Source: JAFIEN01 sp051859505
GTDB lineage: Bacteria > Pseudomonadota > Alphaproteobacteria > Rhodobacterales > Rhodobacteraceae
Direction: 5' to 3'
DNA: 50,961 nucleotides
NCBI GenBank assembly: GCA_051859505.1
Contig: JBHYFN010000029.1
Coordinates: 1 to 50,961 of the forward strand
In this document: one piece after another, positions 8,521-17,267 of the stretch
Layout of the letters: the number at the start of each line of letters is the position of its first letter
Numbering within the stretch: the stretch's first letter is position 1
Position numbers and translations under genes: made by a program
The notes under the pieces: generated by a model
Databases searched by the model: none
Told to the model about the DNA's origin: nothing
What the model saw: the letters and a program-made list of their open reading frames with translations, nothing else

Positions 8521-9096
8521 ATGCGCTACAAGATCACCGGAAAACAGATAGATATCGGCGCGGCGCTGCAAGAGCATGTGAAGACCGAACTTGGCGAGAC
8601 GGTCGAGAAATATGCAGGCCGCCCGACCGATGCGAGCGTCGTCTTCTCGCGCAGCGGGCATGAATTCGTCTGCGAGATCGCGGTACATCTATCGACCGGC
8701 CTGACGGCGCAGTCGAAGGCCCATGCGCATGAAATCTATGCAGCTTTCGACAGCGGCTGCGAAAAGATGGGCAAGCAGCTCCGCCGCTACAAGCGCCGCC
8801 TGAAGGACCACCACTCGACCCGGCCACAGCCGGTTGAACTTTCTCCGGCCGGCTCGTATATCCTCGCCGCAAGCGAAGACAGTGACGAGACGGGCACCGA
8901 GGGGCTGAACCCCACCATCATCGCCGAAATGGAGACGCGGATCCAATCCCTCTCTGTCGGCGAAGCGGTGATGCAGATGGAACTGGCCGACGCGCCGGTC
9001 CTGGTGTTCCGGAACGAAAAGAACGGCGGGATGAATGTCGTCTATCGCCGCGACGACGGAAACATCGGGTGGATCGACCCCCGCAGCAGCGATTGA
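8521..9096 (+). CDS. hpf: Ribosome hibernation promoting factor, long form
   Basis: 191 residues. The N-terminal half (about 1-100) is the HPF/YfiA S30AE domain (RYKITGKQIDIGAALQEHV, then basic helix KQLRRYKRRLKDHH); the C-terminal 60 residues (EAVMQMELADAPVLVFRNEKNG, ending GWIDP) are the dimerisation domain of long HPF, which joins 70S ribosomes into 100S dimers in starved cells. A strong AAGGAGG precedes the ATG. The 221-base leader holds no gene; it contains a good -35 (TTGACA at 8327) without a convincing -10. ptsN follows by 30 bases, an order widespread in proteobacteria. Confidence 0.94.
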   Translation: MRYKITGKQIDIGAALQEHVKTELGETVEKYAGRPTDASVVFSRSGHEFVCEIAVHLSTGLTAQSKAHAHEIYAAFDSGCEKMGKQLRRYKRRLKDHHSTRPQPVELSPAGSYILAASEDSDETGTEGLNPTIIAEMETRIQSLSVGEAVMQMELADAPVLVFRNEKNGGMNVVYRRDDGNIGWIDPRSSD

Positions 9097-9126
9097 CCGA
9101 CCGGTTTTGGGTCAGGACAGGTTTGA

Positions 9127-9591
9127 ATGCAACTTGGTGACATCCTACGCCCCGAGAGCGTCAAGGTTCTCGGGGCGACCAGCAGCAAGAAGCGCCTTTT
9201 TCAGGATATAGGCGAACTGGCGCAGCAGAGTTGCGAGCTTGATCCCGCAAAGGTCGTCGAGGCGCTCCTGGATCGCGAGTCGCTCGGGCCGACCGGGGTG
9301 GGGCATGGTGTGGCGATCCCACATGCGAGGCTCGATGCTGTTGACAGCATCCGGGGTCTGTTCATCCGGCTGGAGAAACCACTGGATTTCGATGCCGCTG
9401 ATCGCCAGCCCGTCGATCTGGTCTTTACCCTGCTGGCCCCCGACGGGGCCGGGGTCGAGCATCTCAAGGCGCTGGCCCTTGTCGCCCGCACGATGCGGGA
9501 TCCCAACATTCAGGCGAAACTGCGCGTCAATACGGATCCAGGCACGCTTTACACGATCCTGACCGAGTCACCGGCCAGTCAGGCCGCCTGA
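9127..9591 (+). CDS. ptsN: PTS IIA-like nitrogen regulatory protein
   Basis: 154 residues of the EIIA-Ntr family, the end acceptor of the PTSNtr phosphorelay and a regulator of potassium, nitrogen and carbon functions rather than a sugar transporter. The phosphorylated His is H66 in GHGVAIPHARLD, and DLVFTLLAPDGAGVEHLKAL matches the family. It follows hpf closely. Its 3' end overlaps the convergent sulfotransferase gene by 13 bases. Confidence 0.94.
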   Translation: MQLGDILRPESVKVLGATSSKKRLFQDIGELAQQSCELDPAKVVEALLDRESLGPTGVGHGVAIPHARLDAVDSIRGLFIRLEKPLDFDAADRQPVDLVFTLLAPDGAGVEHLKALALVARTMRDPNIQAKLRVNTDPGTLYTILTESPASQAA

Positions 9592-10997
9592 CCGCCGCTC
9601 CAGTCACCGAACCCGAAGGCGACGTAATCCCGCAGATAGACCTCGCGGATCATCGCCTCTTGTTCGGGGCGGTGGATCGCCGCAAGGCGTGCGGCATGGG
9701 GGTCGGTCGCGGCGGGCAAGTCAGGGAAATCCGTCCGCCCGACCTGTGCCAGAAGGCAGGGCAGGTCCGACGCGAGCCGATCTTCGCGCAACACAAGATC
9801 AAGCGGCGCAACGGCGCTCATGCCCTGCAGAAGTGTGGCCTGACTTGCCCAGGCGGTATCGACCCGCAGGTTGCTCTGCCCGCCAAGATTGGCCTTGAGG
9901 AAGACGAGGAACACCTCGAAAGCCGCGCGATGGGCGCTCAGGTCTTGGGGGTCGTCCGGCAGGACCAGGCCCATCGTTCGCACAAGCGTGTCGCGGATCC
10001 CGGGAAAGACGCCTGGCCCATCGCCAAGGATCCGCTCGCAGAAGGCCGCATGCGCGCGGGCCAGCGGATGCCGCAGCACGGTGAAACTGCGATGGCCGGG
10101 ATGCGTCAGCTTCCAGTGCCGCAGGCTGCGCATGGTGAAATCGTCCTGAACCGCCTCTCCATCCAGTCGGGTCAGCCAGTCGCTGATCGCTGCGACCGGC
10201 GCAGAGGGCAGCGGCTGAAACAGCAGGCCCGACCGCGCCGCCGCCAGATAGGTCGGGATTGCGGCCCCCCTGCGCGGTTCGAAATTCGGAGTCCGGTTGA
10301 GGTTGAAGCGATCAAGCCGGGCCAGAGCCTGCTCCATCTCGGGGAAATTGACGACCTTGTCCTCAAGCGGCTCGGGGTTCTGCTTCTTCAGCTTGCGGTC
10401 CAGCGCCTCGATCCGGCCGGGCACACCAAGGAAAGCCGCGATCCCGTTCAGGACATCGACATCCTGCAGATCCTCGTAATCCACGTAGAAGGCCGTCTGG
10501 CCGGTATGCTGCAGAGCCCTCAGGATCTGCAGCTGAAACTCCTGCAGGCGCTGCAGATGCGTCTCGAACTCGGCGGCATCGAACCTGGCGCTCGCCGTCT
10601 TGGCGTGTTTGGCATTGGTCAGTTTCCACTGCCCCGTGGCGGCCGCGATCTTGCGGCTGACATAGCTTTCGATCGGATTGCGGGTCAGGACGATCTTGGC
10701 GCAACGCGGGTCAGGCAGGATCTGGTCAAGCACGCGGGGATCATGGTCGTTGAAGAAGCGAAAACCGCCCAGAACATCCTTTTGCATCCGCAGGCTGCCC
10801 ACCAGCCGGGCCGGATCGGCATCGCGCATTTCCTGGGTGATGCCCAGAACCTGCGGCGTGCCGGGATAGCCGATGAAATGCGGGTTGAACAATTCCCCGT
10901 GGCACTGAAGGCCCGGAATGCTGTTCAGGTTCGCCTCAAGAAAGTTGGACCCCGTCCGCATTTCGGCAAAGACAACGAAATGGTCGAACCGCGCCAT
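9579..10997 (-). CDS. Two-domain sulfotransferase (NodH/Stf0-like N-terminus plus second sulfotransferase-like half)
   Basis: 472 residues. The N-terminal half has a PAPS 5'-phosphosulfate loop (VVFAEMRTGSNFLEANLN) and a 3'-phosphate site (IVLTRNPIESYVSRKIAA), as in NodH/Stf0 carbohydrate sulfotransferases. The C-terminal half (from about residue 240) has a second 3'-phosphate-like motif (TVLRHPLARAHAAF) and ends YLRDYVAFGFGDW, like sulfotransferase family 2, but shows no clear 5'-loop. It would move sulfate from PAPS to a glycan. The gene starts 3 bases after the GT14 gene, and CysQ, which removes the PAP product, is in the same block. Acceptor unknown. Confidence 0.78.
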   Translation of the reverse strand: MARFDHFVVFAEMRTGSNFLEANLNSIPGLQCHGELFNPHFIGYPGTPQVLGITQEMRDADPARLVGSLRMQKDVLGGFRFFNDHDPRVLDQILPDPRCAKIVLTRNPIESYVSRKIAAATGQWKLTNAKHAKTASARFDAAEFETHLQRLQEFQLQILRALQHTGQTAFYVDYEDLQDVDVLNGIAAFLGVPGRIEALDRKLKKQNPEPLEDKVVNFPEMEQALARLDRFNLNRTPNFEPRRGAAIPTYLAAARSGLLFQPLPSAPVAAISDWLTRLDGEAVQDDFTMRSLRHWKLTHPGHRSFTVLRHPLARAHAAFCERILGDGPGVFPGIRDTLVRTMGLVLPDDPQDLSAHRAAFEVFLVFLKANLGGQSNLRVDTAWASQATLLQGMSAVAPLDLVLREDRLASDLPCLLAQVGRTDFPDLPAATDPHAARLAAIHRPEQEAMIREVYLRDYVAFGFGDWSGGQAA

Positions 10998-11000
10998 GGC

Positions 11001-12704
11001 CTAACGCACCAGATAGGGTTTGCGCTTCGGCGGGCTGGCCGGAGCAAGGGGCGGGGTGACGGGAAAATCCCCCATCAGATGCGGCAGCATCCCTTCGTTC
11101 CTGAGGTTCTGCAGGAACTGCCCGAAACCCGACAGATCACGGATCCGGGGCACCTCTGCCAGACGGCCATGGTGCTTGGCCCCGATCTCATCGACGACGG
11201 ATTGCAGATTCTGGACCGGCTCTTCCAGAAATTCGGCCATCGACCAGATGCGCACCCGCGCCTTGACATGCATCGAACGCAGCTCCTCGAGCTGCCGGCT
11301 TTCGACCTTCTGAAGCCGCGCCGCCTCGACCCGGAGGTCGGAAAAGCCGCGGTCGCTGCGCAAGAGGGGGACGGCCCAGGCACCGGAAATGATGTGGATC
11401 CGTGCATTGCCATCTGCGGCAACAAAGCCCGTGATCTTCTGCCGGTCGGAAGGTCCGAACTGGAAACACTGCCGTTCACCATGCGTGTTCCAGATCAGGT
11501 TGGTCAGGAACATCCGGGGATTGTAGTCGCGCAAGGTCGCATTGTCGGAAAGCGCGCCGGAAAAGGTCGACTGTCCGCCTTCGAATTCAACCCTGTCGGG
11601 CGCGAACAGATGGCCGTGAACCCGGGCACCCGTCATCCGTGCCAGCCAGGGCTCGAAATCCTCGATCAGCTCGGCAAAGCCCTGCAGCAGGTGATAGGGC
11701 GCGGCGGTCTTGCCATTCTCCCAGCCGTCGTTGGGAAAGCGGCTTTGCATGTATAGGCCCGGGCGCCCCTTGGTCCGCCGTTCCACCGCCTTCGAGAAGA
11801 TCCGGTCGATCTTGCCGGGATTGGGATCTGTCACCTGCCCGGCCTCGCGCGGTTGATGCAGGAAGGCCTGATAGAGCCCGTCGGCAAAGGGCCAGATCTT
11901 GCGTGCCACAAAGCAATCCGACCGGCGCAGAAGCTGCAGGTGATCGTCATAGAAGATATGCGGCTTGCCCTGGAAATCGAACTTGGACAGGGTCAGGGAC
12001 CGGCTTTCGATATCGCGCGAATAAAGGCGTGCCAGCGTCTGAAAGTAGCTTTCGTCGGGGATCCAGACGCCGCGGAAATAGCGGTCGAGGACCGGGCGGT
12101 TCGGGTCCTGCAGGATTGCGGATAGGGTGCGTCGGCTGAGGCACCACCATTGCGACCCCATATGCGGCTCGATCCATTCGGGGATCTTGCGTTGCAGGCC
12201 GTAACGGCGCTGTAGCCGCGTGAACCAGTCGAACAGTTGACGATGCCGGCGCCAGGAAAAGGGAAAGCGCAGGGTGAACCGTTCCTCGGACAGGCCGCCG
12301 ACCGTCCAGGGCACATCGGCGATGGTGACGCTTTCGATGAAATCGGTCGTCGGCCGGTCGTCAAGATAGGCCCGCAGGTGCGAGATGGGCCGCAACGGCA
12401 GACAGGAGCCCGAGGCAAGATAGACATGCCGCAGGCTGGGCCAGGTCGAGAGCAGCATCTCGCTTGCCACCTGAGTTGCGGCGACGATCCCCCATGTGCC
12501 CCATTCGCAGCGATGCCGGGCCGAGAACTGGACCATCTGCAGATCGGAAAGCCGCGCCCGGAAGGTGGAATAGGTCTCATCGTCAACGGCGGCGTCAACG
12601 TGCACGACAACCGGGCAGCCGCCAGCAACCCAGTGCCGGATCACCTGCTCGGCCCGGTCAAGGGCCGCATGCACCAGCATCACGACGCCAAGCGAAGGCT
12701 TCAT
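11001..12704 (-). CDS. GT14 (core-2/I-branching type) glycosyltransferase with C-terminal DUF5928-like domain
   Basis: 567 residues. Residues about 5-270 resemble the core-2/I-branching beta-1,6-N-acetylglucosaminyltransferase domain: LGVVMLVHAALDRAEQVIRHW, VHVDAAVDDETY, RHVYLASGSCLPLRPI, GSQWWCLSRRTL and WIPDESYFQTL. The C-terminal 280 residues (LYMQSRFPNDGWENGKTAAP onward) match what is annotated as DUF5928 in Rhodobacterales, of unknown function. The ATG overlaps the upstream GT2 stop by four bases. Probably a branching or chain-extending step of a surface glycan; donor and acceptor are not known. Confidence 0.8.
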   Translation of the reverse strand: MKPSLGVVMLVHAALDRAEQVIRHWVAGGCPVVVHVDAAVDDETYSTFRARLSDLQMVQFSARHRCEWGTWGIVAATQVASEMLLSTWPSLRHVYLASGSCLPLRPISHLRAYLDDRPTTDFIESVTIADVPWTVGGLSEERFTLRFPFSWRRHRQLFDWFTRLQRRYGLQRKIPEWIEPHMGSQWWCLSRRTLSAILQDPNRPVLDRYFRGVWIPDESYFQTLARLYSRDIESRSLTLSKFDFQGKPHIFYDDHLQLLRRSDCFVARKIWPFADGLYQAFLHQPREAGQVTDPNPGKIDRIFSKAVERRTKGRPGLYMQSRFPNDGWENGKTAAPYHLLQGFAELIEDFEPWLARMTGARVHGHLFAPDRVEFEGGQSTFSGALSDNATLRDYNPRMFLTNLIWNTHGERQCFQFGPSDRQKITGFVAADGNARIHIISGAWAVPLLRSDRGFSDLRVEAARLQKVESRQLEELRSMHVKARVRIWSMAEFLEEPVQNLQSVVDEIGAKHHGRLAEVPRIRDLSGFGQFLQNLRNEGMLPHLMGDFPVTPPLAPASPPKRKPYLVR

Positions 12705-13711
12705 GCCCAGTTGCCCTTCGACAGAAGGCCCAGCACCTCAAGCTGCCGCCAGTTGATGTATTTCTCGCTCCAGCGGCACCACATCTCGGGGTTGTCCTTC
12801 AGTGCGGCGGCATAGGCGCGGTATTCGTGGCTGCCTGCGTAATGCTGCCTGCGCTGCAGCTCCTCTTCTGCCTTGGCCGAGAAACTGTTGAGGAACTTGG
12901 TATGCAGCAAGACACCCGAGGCCTTCTCTCCGCCCCATTCATCATAGACGAGGTTCAGCCCCCGCGGCAGAAGATTATGGGTCGAGCTGTCATAGGCATA
13001 GCGGCGGTGCCACTTGACCAGCGGGATCTTGTTCAGGGCCGGCGCCCGTTCCGGGCGATCGGGGAAAAAGACCCGCGCGCGCGGGCCGCCCTGGATCCAG
13101 AGATTGCCGAACCGGCGATTGCGGGTGATCGTGTAATTGCCGGGGTCGAACCATGAGGCGATTTCCAGCGGATCGTCATCGCGCCGATAGATCGCCTGAT
13201 CCAGCGGGCCCTTGGGATACATATCAAGCAGCATCGCCCCGAACGACTTGATCGACGAGGCATCCAGCCAGTCGGTCAGGGCCCTGAGCGGCCTTGTATC
13301 GCAGAAGGGATAGACCAAAAGCTCGTCCGGATCGACGACAAGGCACCAATGGCCGTGGCCGTATCGCGTCTGCAGCCAGTTCAGCCAATCGACGCCGAAC
13401 CGCGCGCGGCGATAGCTGGCGCCGGTTGTCCAGAGGCTGACATCGGGTTGCGCGGCAAGGAATTCCCGCCCGCCATCGTCGCTGTCATTATCGACCATCA
13501 GGAAGTGGTTGACGCCCTGGTCCCTGTAATACTTCAGGAAATGCGACAGGCGGACATCCTCGTTGCGGAAGGTCGAGAACAGCAGGATATCCGAAGGGCG
13601 GATCAGCGACGTCCTGTCGGAAACGGGCGTCAGGTCGCGCCGTTTGCGAAAGGCGCGGATCTTCCAGCGTTTGCGACGCAGCCTGAGCCGATACGTCTGG
13701 AGAAAACCCAC
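12701..13711 (-). CDS. Glycosyltransferase family 2-like protein
   Basis: 336 residues with a GT-A type fold of the Glyco_tranf_2_4 class: DILLFSTFRNEDVRLSHFLK, HFLMVDNDSDDGGREFL and a DxD-like VVDPDELLVYP for metal and nucleotide-sugar binding. The start is a GTG at 13711 with GAGG seven bases before it. The N-terminus is basic (RLRLRRKRWKIRAFRKRRD), which may hold it at the membrane. Its stop overlaps the GT14 start (ATGA), so the two are coupled. Acts in the cytoplasm on a surface glycan; specificity unknown. Confidence 0.82.
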   Translation of the reverse strand: MGFLQTYRLRLRRKRWKIRAFRKRRDLTPVSDRTSLIRPSDILLFSTFRNEDVRLSHFLKYYRDQGVNHFLMVDNDSDDGGREFLAAQPDVSLWTTGASYRRARFGVDWLNWLQTRYGHGHWCLVVDPDELLVYPFCDTRPLRALTDWLDASSIKSFGAMLLDMYPKGPLDQAIYRRDDDPLEIASWFDPGNYTITRNRRFGNLWIQGGPRARVFFPDRPERAPALNKIPLVKWHRRYAYDSSTHNLLPRGLNLVYDEWGGEKASGVLLHTKFLNSFSAKAEEELQRRQHYAGSHEYRAYAAALKDNPEMWCRWSEKYINWRQLEVLGLLSKGNWA

Positions 13712-13758
13712 CTGTCACCTCATTCCGGCAGCACTGCCGCAATTCACTCGATCCGGTA

Positions 13759-14955
13759 TCAGGTCAAGCTTAACGTTGTCTTGAAGTGCCTCTCCCATGT
13801 CGGTGCGACGAAACCGTTCATGGATGGGCGCTGCAGGATGGCTGCCCGGACCTGTTTTTCCCAAGCATAACGATCTGTAACCTCGACGTAAATCCCGGCA
13901 GTGCCCAGAACCTCGCGGCAGACGGGCAGGTCGTTGCAGATCACCGGAAGGCCCAGCGCCGCCGCCTCGGCCAGGGGCAGGCCGAACCCTTCTGCATGGC
14001 TGGGAAAAAGAAGCGCCCGTGCCTGCGTCATGATCGCGGCGACGGCGCCGTCGGAAAGGCCCGAAAGCTCCACGACATCCCGCGGACGGGCATCGAGCCG
14101 GGCAAAGACATCCTCATTCCGCCACCCGCGGGCGCCGCAAATGATCAGGGTTGCCGCACCGGGTGACAGGCTTTCCCACAGGTCAAGAAGCAGCCGGTGG
14201 TTCTTGCGCGGCTCGATCGTTCCAAGGCACAGGAAGGTGGGCCGCAGCAGGTCAAGCCCGGGGGGCAGGGCCGCGGGATCGGGTTCCACCGGGTCGATGC
14301 CGAGGGGGGCGACGGTGATCGGTGGCACCCGGCCCATCGCCGCAAGATGCCGCTCCAGATCGCCGCGCACCACGTTTGTCGTGCAGATCACCTTGTCGGC
14401 GAACCGGCTGACGCGGGCGAGCTTTGCCGCGAAAGCGGGAACCGTGCCGTCCTTTTGCCAGTCCGGGTAATCAAGCGGGATGGTGTCATGAACCAGCACG
14501 GAAATCCGCGCGCCCGGGACGGAGCTTATGGCCTGCAGAACACGGTCGGTCAGGTTGCTGTGGCCGGTGTTGTAATACTCCAACCCATCGGGAAAGCTGC
14601 GCCGCAGCATCCGGGGCAGGCCCACCGGCAGGCAGCGCGCGATGGCCAGCGCCCGGGCCCGGGCCTCTGCCGCCTGCCGGACGGGGGGCAATCGGCGGGC
14701 AAGGCGCGAGATCATGTCCGCCTGGCCCCAGTCCTGTGCCGCAAGCCGCGCGGCGAACTGCACCATGCCTGCCCGGTCAAGCAGCAGGTAGCCGGCCGAG
14801 CTGCGCAGAAGCGCGAAGCAGGGGCTTTCCCCTGTCGTCAGTGCGGAAAGGTAGGCGCGTTCGACCCGATCCACCCCGGTCAGGCCGCGCCCGGCGCGTG
14901 AAAGTAGCCGGGTCAGATCCAGAAGCCGCGCCGGGGGCTTTCCCGCTGCGGTCAT
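13759..14955 (-). CDS. Glycosyltransferase family 4 (GT-B) protein
   Basis: 398 residues. The C-terminal half is the Glycos_transf_1 domain with FLCLGTIEPRKNHRLLLDLW and the EX7E-type donor site in LFPSHAEGFGLPLAEAAALG. The N-terminal half has the acceptor-domain pattern LLDLTRLLSRAGRGLTGVDR, as in bacterial mannosyl- or rhamnosyltransferases, and ISVLVHDTIPLDYPD. It follows galU by 14 bases on the same strand. A role in making the surface polysaccharide is inferred from the block; donor sugar not determinable. Confidence 0.87.
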   Translation of the reverse strand: MTAAGKPPARLLDLTRLLSRAGRGLTGVDRVERAYLSALTTGESPCFALLRSSAGYLLLDRAGMVQFAARLAAQDWGQADMISRLARRLPPVRQAAEARARALAIARCLPVGLPRMLRRSFPDGLEYYNTGHSNLTDRVLQAISSVPGARISVLVHDTIPLDYPDWQKDGTVPAFAAKLARVSRFADKVICTTNVVRGDLERHLAAMGRVPPITVAPLGIDPVEPDPAALPPGLDLLRPTFLCLGTIEPRKNHRLLLDLWESLSPGAATLIICGARGWRNEDVFARLDARPRDVVELSGLSDGAVAAIMTQARALLFPSHAEGFGLPLAEAAALGLPVICNDLPVCREVLGTAGIYVEVTDRYAWEKQVRAAILQRPSMNGFVAPTWERHFKTTLSLT

Positions 14956-14969
14956 TGCAGCGGCCGGGT

Positions 14970-15863
14970 CTATTGGGCTGCGGCGCGGTGGGCGACCAGG
15001 TCCTGCAGAAAATGGCTCAGTTCGTCGCGCAGATCATCCCGGCCCAGACCGAAGGACACCGTCGCCTGCAGGAACCCGGCCTTCGACCCGCAATCGAACC
15101 TTTCACCCCGGAACCGATAGCCAAAGACATCGCGCCCCTTGGTCAGTTCCGCGGCGATCGCATCGGTCAGTTGCAGCTCACCCCCAGCAGAGGGCTTGAT
15201 CTGGTTGAGGTTCTGCAGCACCGAGGGCGTCAGGATATAGCGCCCGATGACGGCAAGGTTCGACGGCGCGGTCCCGGTTTTCGGCTTTTCCACCATGCCC
15301 TTGACCGAGACCATCTGCCCCATGTCTTCTCCGATATCCAGAACGCCATAGGCATGGGCCTTGTCGGCCGGCACTTCCATCGCGGCGACCATGCAGCCGC
15401 CGGTTTCGGCATGCGCCTCGACCATCTGTTGCAGACAGGGCTTTTCGGCGGCGATCACATCGTCGGGCAGGATCACCGCAAAGGGTTCGTTGCCGATCAG
15501 CCGGCGCGCGCACAGAACCGCATGACCCAGCCCAAGCGCCTTGTGTTGCCGGATATAGGCGATGGCCCCGGAATCCATGTTGGTGGTCTTCAGCGTCTCG
15601 AGCAGGTCATCCTTGCCCGCCTTGCGCAGGGCGGCCTCAAGCTCGGGCGCGCTGTCGAAATAATCCTCGAGCGCGGATTTGCCCCGCGCCGTCACGAAGA
15701 TGAAGTCGCGGATACCGGCGGCGCGTGCTTCGTCGATGGCATACTGGATCAGCGGGCGGTCGACGAGGGTCATCATCTCCTTCGGGACGGCCTTGGTGGC
15801 AGGCAGGAACCGTGTCCCCATGCCTGCGACGGGAAAAACTGCCTTCGTGATCCGACTCTTCAT
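14970..15863 (-). CDS. galU: UTP-glucose-1-phosphate uridylyltransferase
   Basis: 297 residues, full length for GalU. The nucleotide site AVFPVAGMGTRFLPATKAVPKEM and the segments LGLGHAVLCARRLIGNEPF, VILPDDV and MVEKPKTGTAPSNLAVIGRY are diagnostic. It makes UDP-glucose, the precursor of UDP-galactose and UDP-glucuronate used in capsule and LPS synthesis. GAGG precedes the ATG at 15863. It sits among glycosyltransferase genes; the 117 bases upstream hold no gene and may carry its own promoter. Confidence 0.96.
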   Translation of the reverse strand: MKSRITKAVFPVAGMGTRFLPATKAVPKEMMTLVDRPLIQYAIDEARAAGIRDFIFVTARGKSALEDYFDSAPELEAALRKAGKDDLLETLKTTNMDSGAIAYIRQHKALGLGHAVLCARRLIGNEPFAVILPDDVIAAEKPCLQQMVEAHAETGGCMVAAMEVPADKAHAYGVLDIGEDMGQMVSVKGMVEKPKTGTAPSNLAVIGRYILTPSVLQNLNQIKPSAGGELQLTDAIAAELTKGRDVFGYRFRGERFDCGSKAGFLQATVSFGLGRDDLRDELSHFLQDLVAHRAAAQ

Positions 15864-15980
15864 GAACTTACCTCAAACCACCCTGCGGCCCCGAGGGCTG
15901 CATCCCGAAGGCGATATCCTGCTCCAATGCGACGACATCGTGGCAGAATTCGTCCCTCATTGCAATTCGGGCACCGCCGC

Positions 15981-17267
15981 TCAGGTCGGGCCGGATCCGT
16001 CCCTTGCCCCATCCGAAAACCAGCGCAACCCGGCGTTCCTGGCCAGTTCGCGTCTCAGCCGTTTGCCGAAGGACCAGAAGCGGAAAACCGGGTCCGATCG
16101 CACCGACCTGCCGAAGACCCCGCCCCGCTGCAACCAGAACCCCGCCGGTTCGAAACTGACCCTGTGATAGGCCGCTGTCATGGAGAAAAGGTAAAGGCTG
16201 ACCACATACCCCTTGGCAACAAGCCTCGCGGCCTCTTCGCGGGCGCGGCGGGACCGGAGCGCGCGGGCCGAAAGGACGCGGTGCCCCTTGGCCGGCTGCG
16301 GCGGCACGAAGCGCAGGAAAGGCTGTTGCCCCGCCTCCTCGACGATGGCGTGAGCGCCGAAGATGCGGCTTTGCCCCTCGCTCCAGCCCTCGGTCAGGCT
16401 GCGCAGGATGCGGCCAACGTCGCGCGGCTCGATCCGGCCGGCGACCATGTGACGCAGCAGCCGCCGCCGCTGCTCGGCCCGTTCCTCGGCAAGGCGCGCC
16501 TCCGGATCCCGATGGCCGTGCTTGCGCAGGAAAACGGCGAGGCTGGCGCCGATCTCGTGCAGATCCTTCGGCACCCTGTCCTCGCGCCGGCGGGTGCTGG
16601 CGGCAAAGCCGTGATGGACGACCGCATTCGGCACGATGGCGGTCGCCGCGCCAAGTCGGGCCAGCCGCAGGTTCAGGTCCGTCTCGTCCAGATAGAAGCG
16701 GTAGGCGGGATCGAACCCGCCCATGGCGACCAGCACATCCCGGCGAAAGGCCATGTTGGTGCCTTCGGTCTTGATGCCGCGGCCGGGCCGGCCGGTCAGG
16801 ACGGTGGCCTCCTCGGGATCAACCTCGAGAGGCAGGCTCCGCCCATCGCTTCGGATGTCGCGGGCGCGCCATTGCCAGCTGATCCCGTTCCGGCCAAGGA
16901 CAAATCCGCCGGCCGCCGCGACCTGTGGATCGTCGAAGGCGCGGGTCAGCCGGGCAAGCCAGGTCGGTTCGGGGACGGCATCATCATCAAGGAAGGCGAC
17001 GACCGTGCCCGCAGCGCGCGCGATACCAAGATTGCGCGCTTCGGAAATATTCGCCCGGTCGAACCCCGCCATCCGTATCCGACCTGCAAGGTCGTCAGGC
17101 AAGAGCGCGAGCGATACCGGATCGGCCACCACCACGACTTCGAACATCGGATGGGCAAGCTGGCCCACGGCGGTCAGGCATCGCTTCAGGGCCTCGGGGC
17201 GTTCCCGGCTGACGATGACGATCGACACGGGGCGCGGATCCTGCGCCTGCGTGCCCGCCCCGGTCAC
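15981..17267 (-). CDS. Glycosyltransferase family 2 protein
   Basis: 428 residues. The N-terminal GT-A domain (about 12-230) starts PVSIVIVSRERPEALKRCL, has the metal site VVAFLDDDAVPEPTWLARL and the acceptor region FYLDETDLNLRLARLG. The C-terminal 190 residues are basic and helical and are not assigned. The start is a GTG that overlaps the kdsB stop by four bases (GTGA), so it is coupled to kdsB and likely acts in the same glycan pathway. Confidence 0.85.
   Translation of the reverse strand: MTGAGTQAQDPRPVSIVIVSRERPEALKRCLTAVGQLAHPMFEVVVVADPVSLALLPDDLAGRIRMAGFDRANISEARNLGIARAAGTVVAFLDDDAVPEPTWLARLTRAFDDPQVAAAGGFVLGRNGISWQWRARDIRSDGRSLPLEVDPEEATVLTGRPGRGIKTEGTNMAFRRDVLVAMGGFDPAYRFYLDETDLNLRLARLGAATAIVPNAVVHHGFAASTRRREDRVPKDLHEIGASLAVFLRKHGHRDPEARLAEERAEQRRRLLRHMVAGRIEPRDVGRILRSLTEGWSEGQSRIFGAHAIVEEAGQQPFLRFVPPQPAKGHRVLSARALRSRRAREEAARLVAKGYVVSLYLFSMTAAYHRVSFEPAGFWLQRGGVFGRSVRSDPVFRFWSFGKRLRRELARNAGLRWFSDGARDGSGPT

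Noticed and set aside
9660..11756. A 698-codon open frame on the plus strand
   Set aside because: Antisense of the sulfotransferase and GT14 genes, with no domain similarity.
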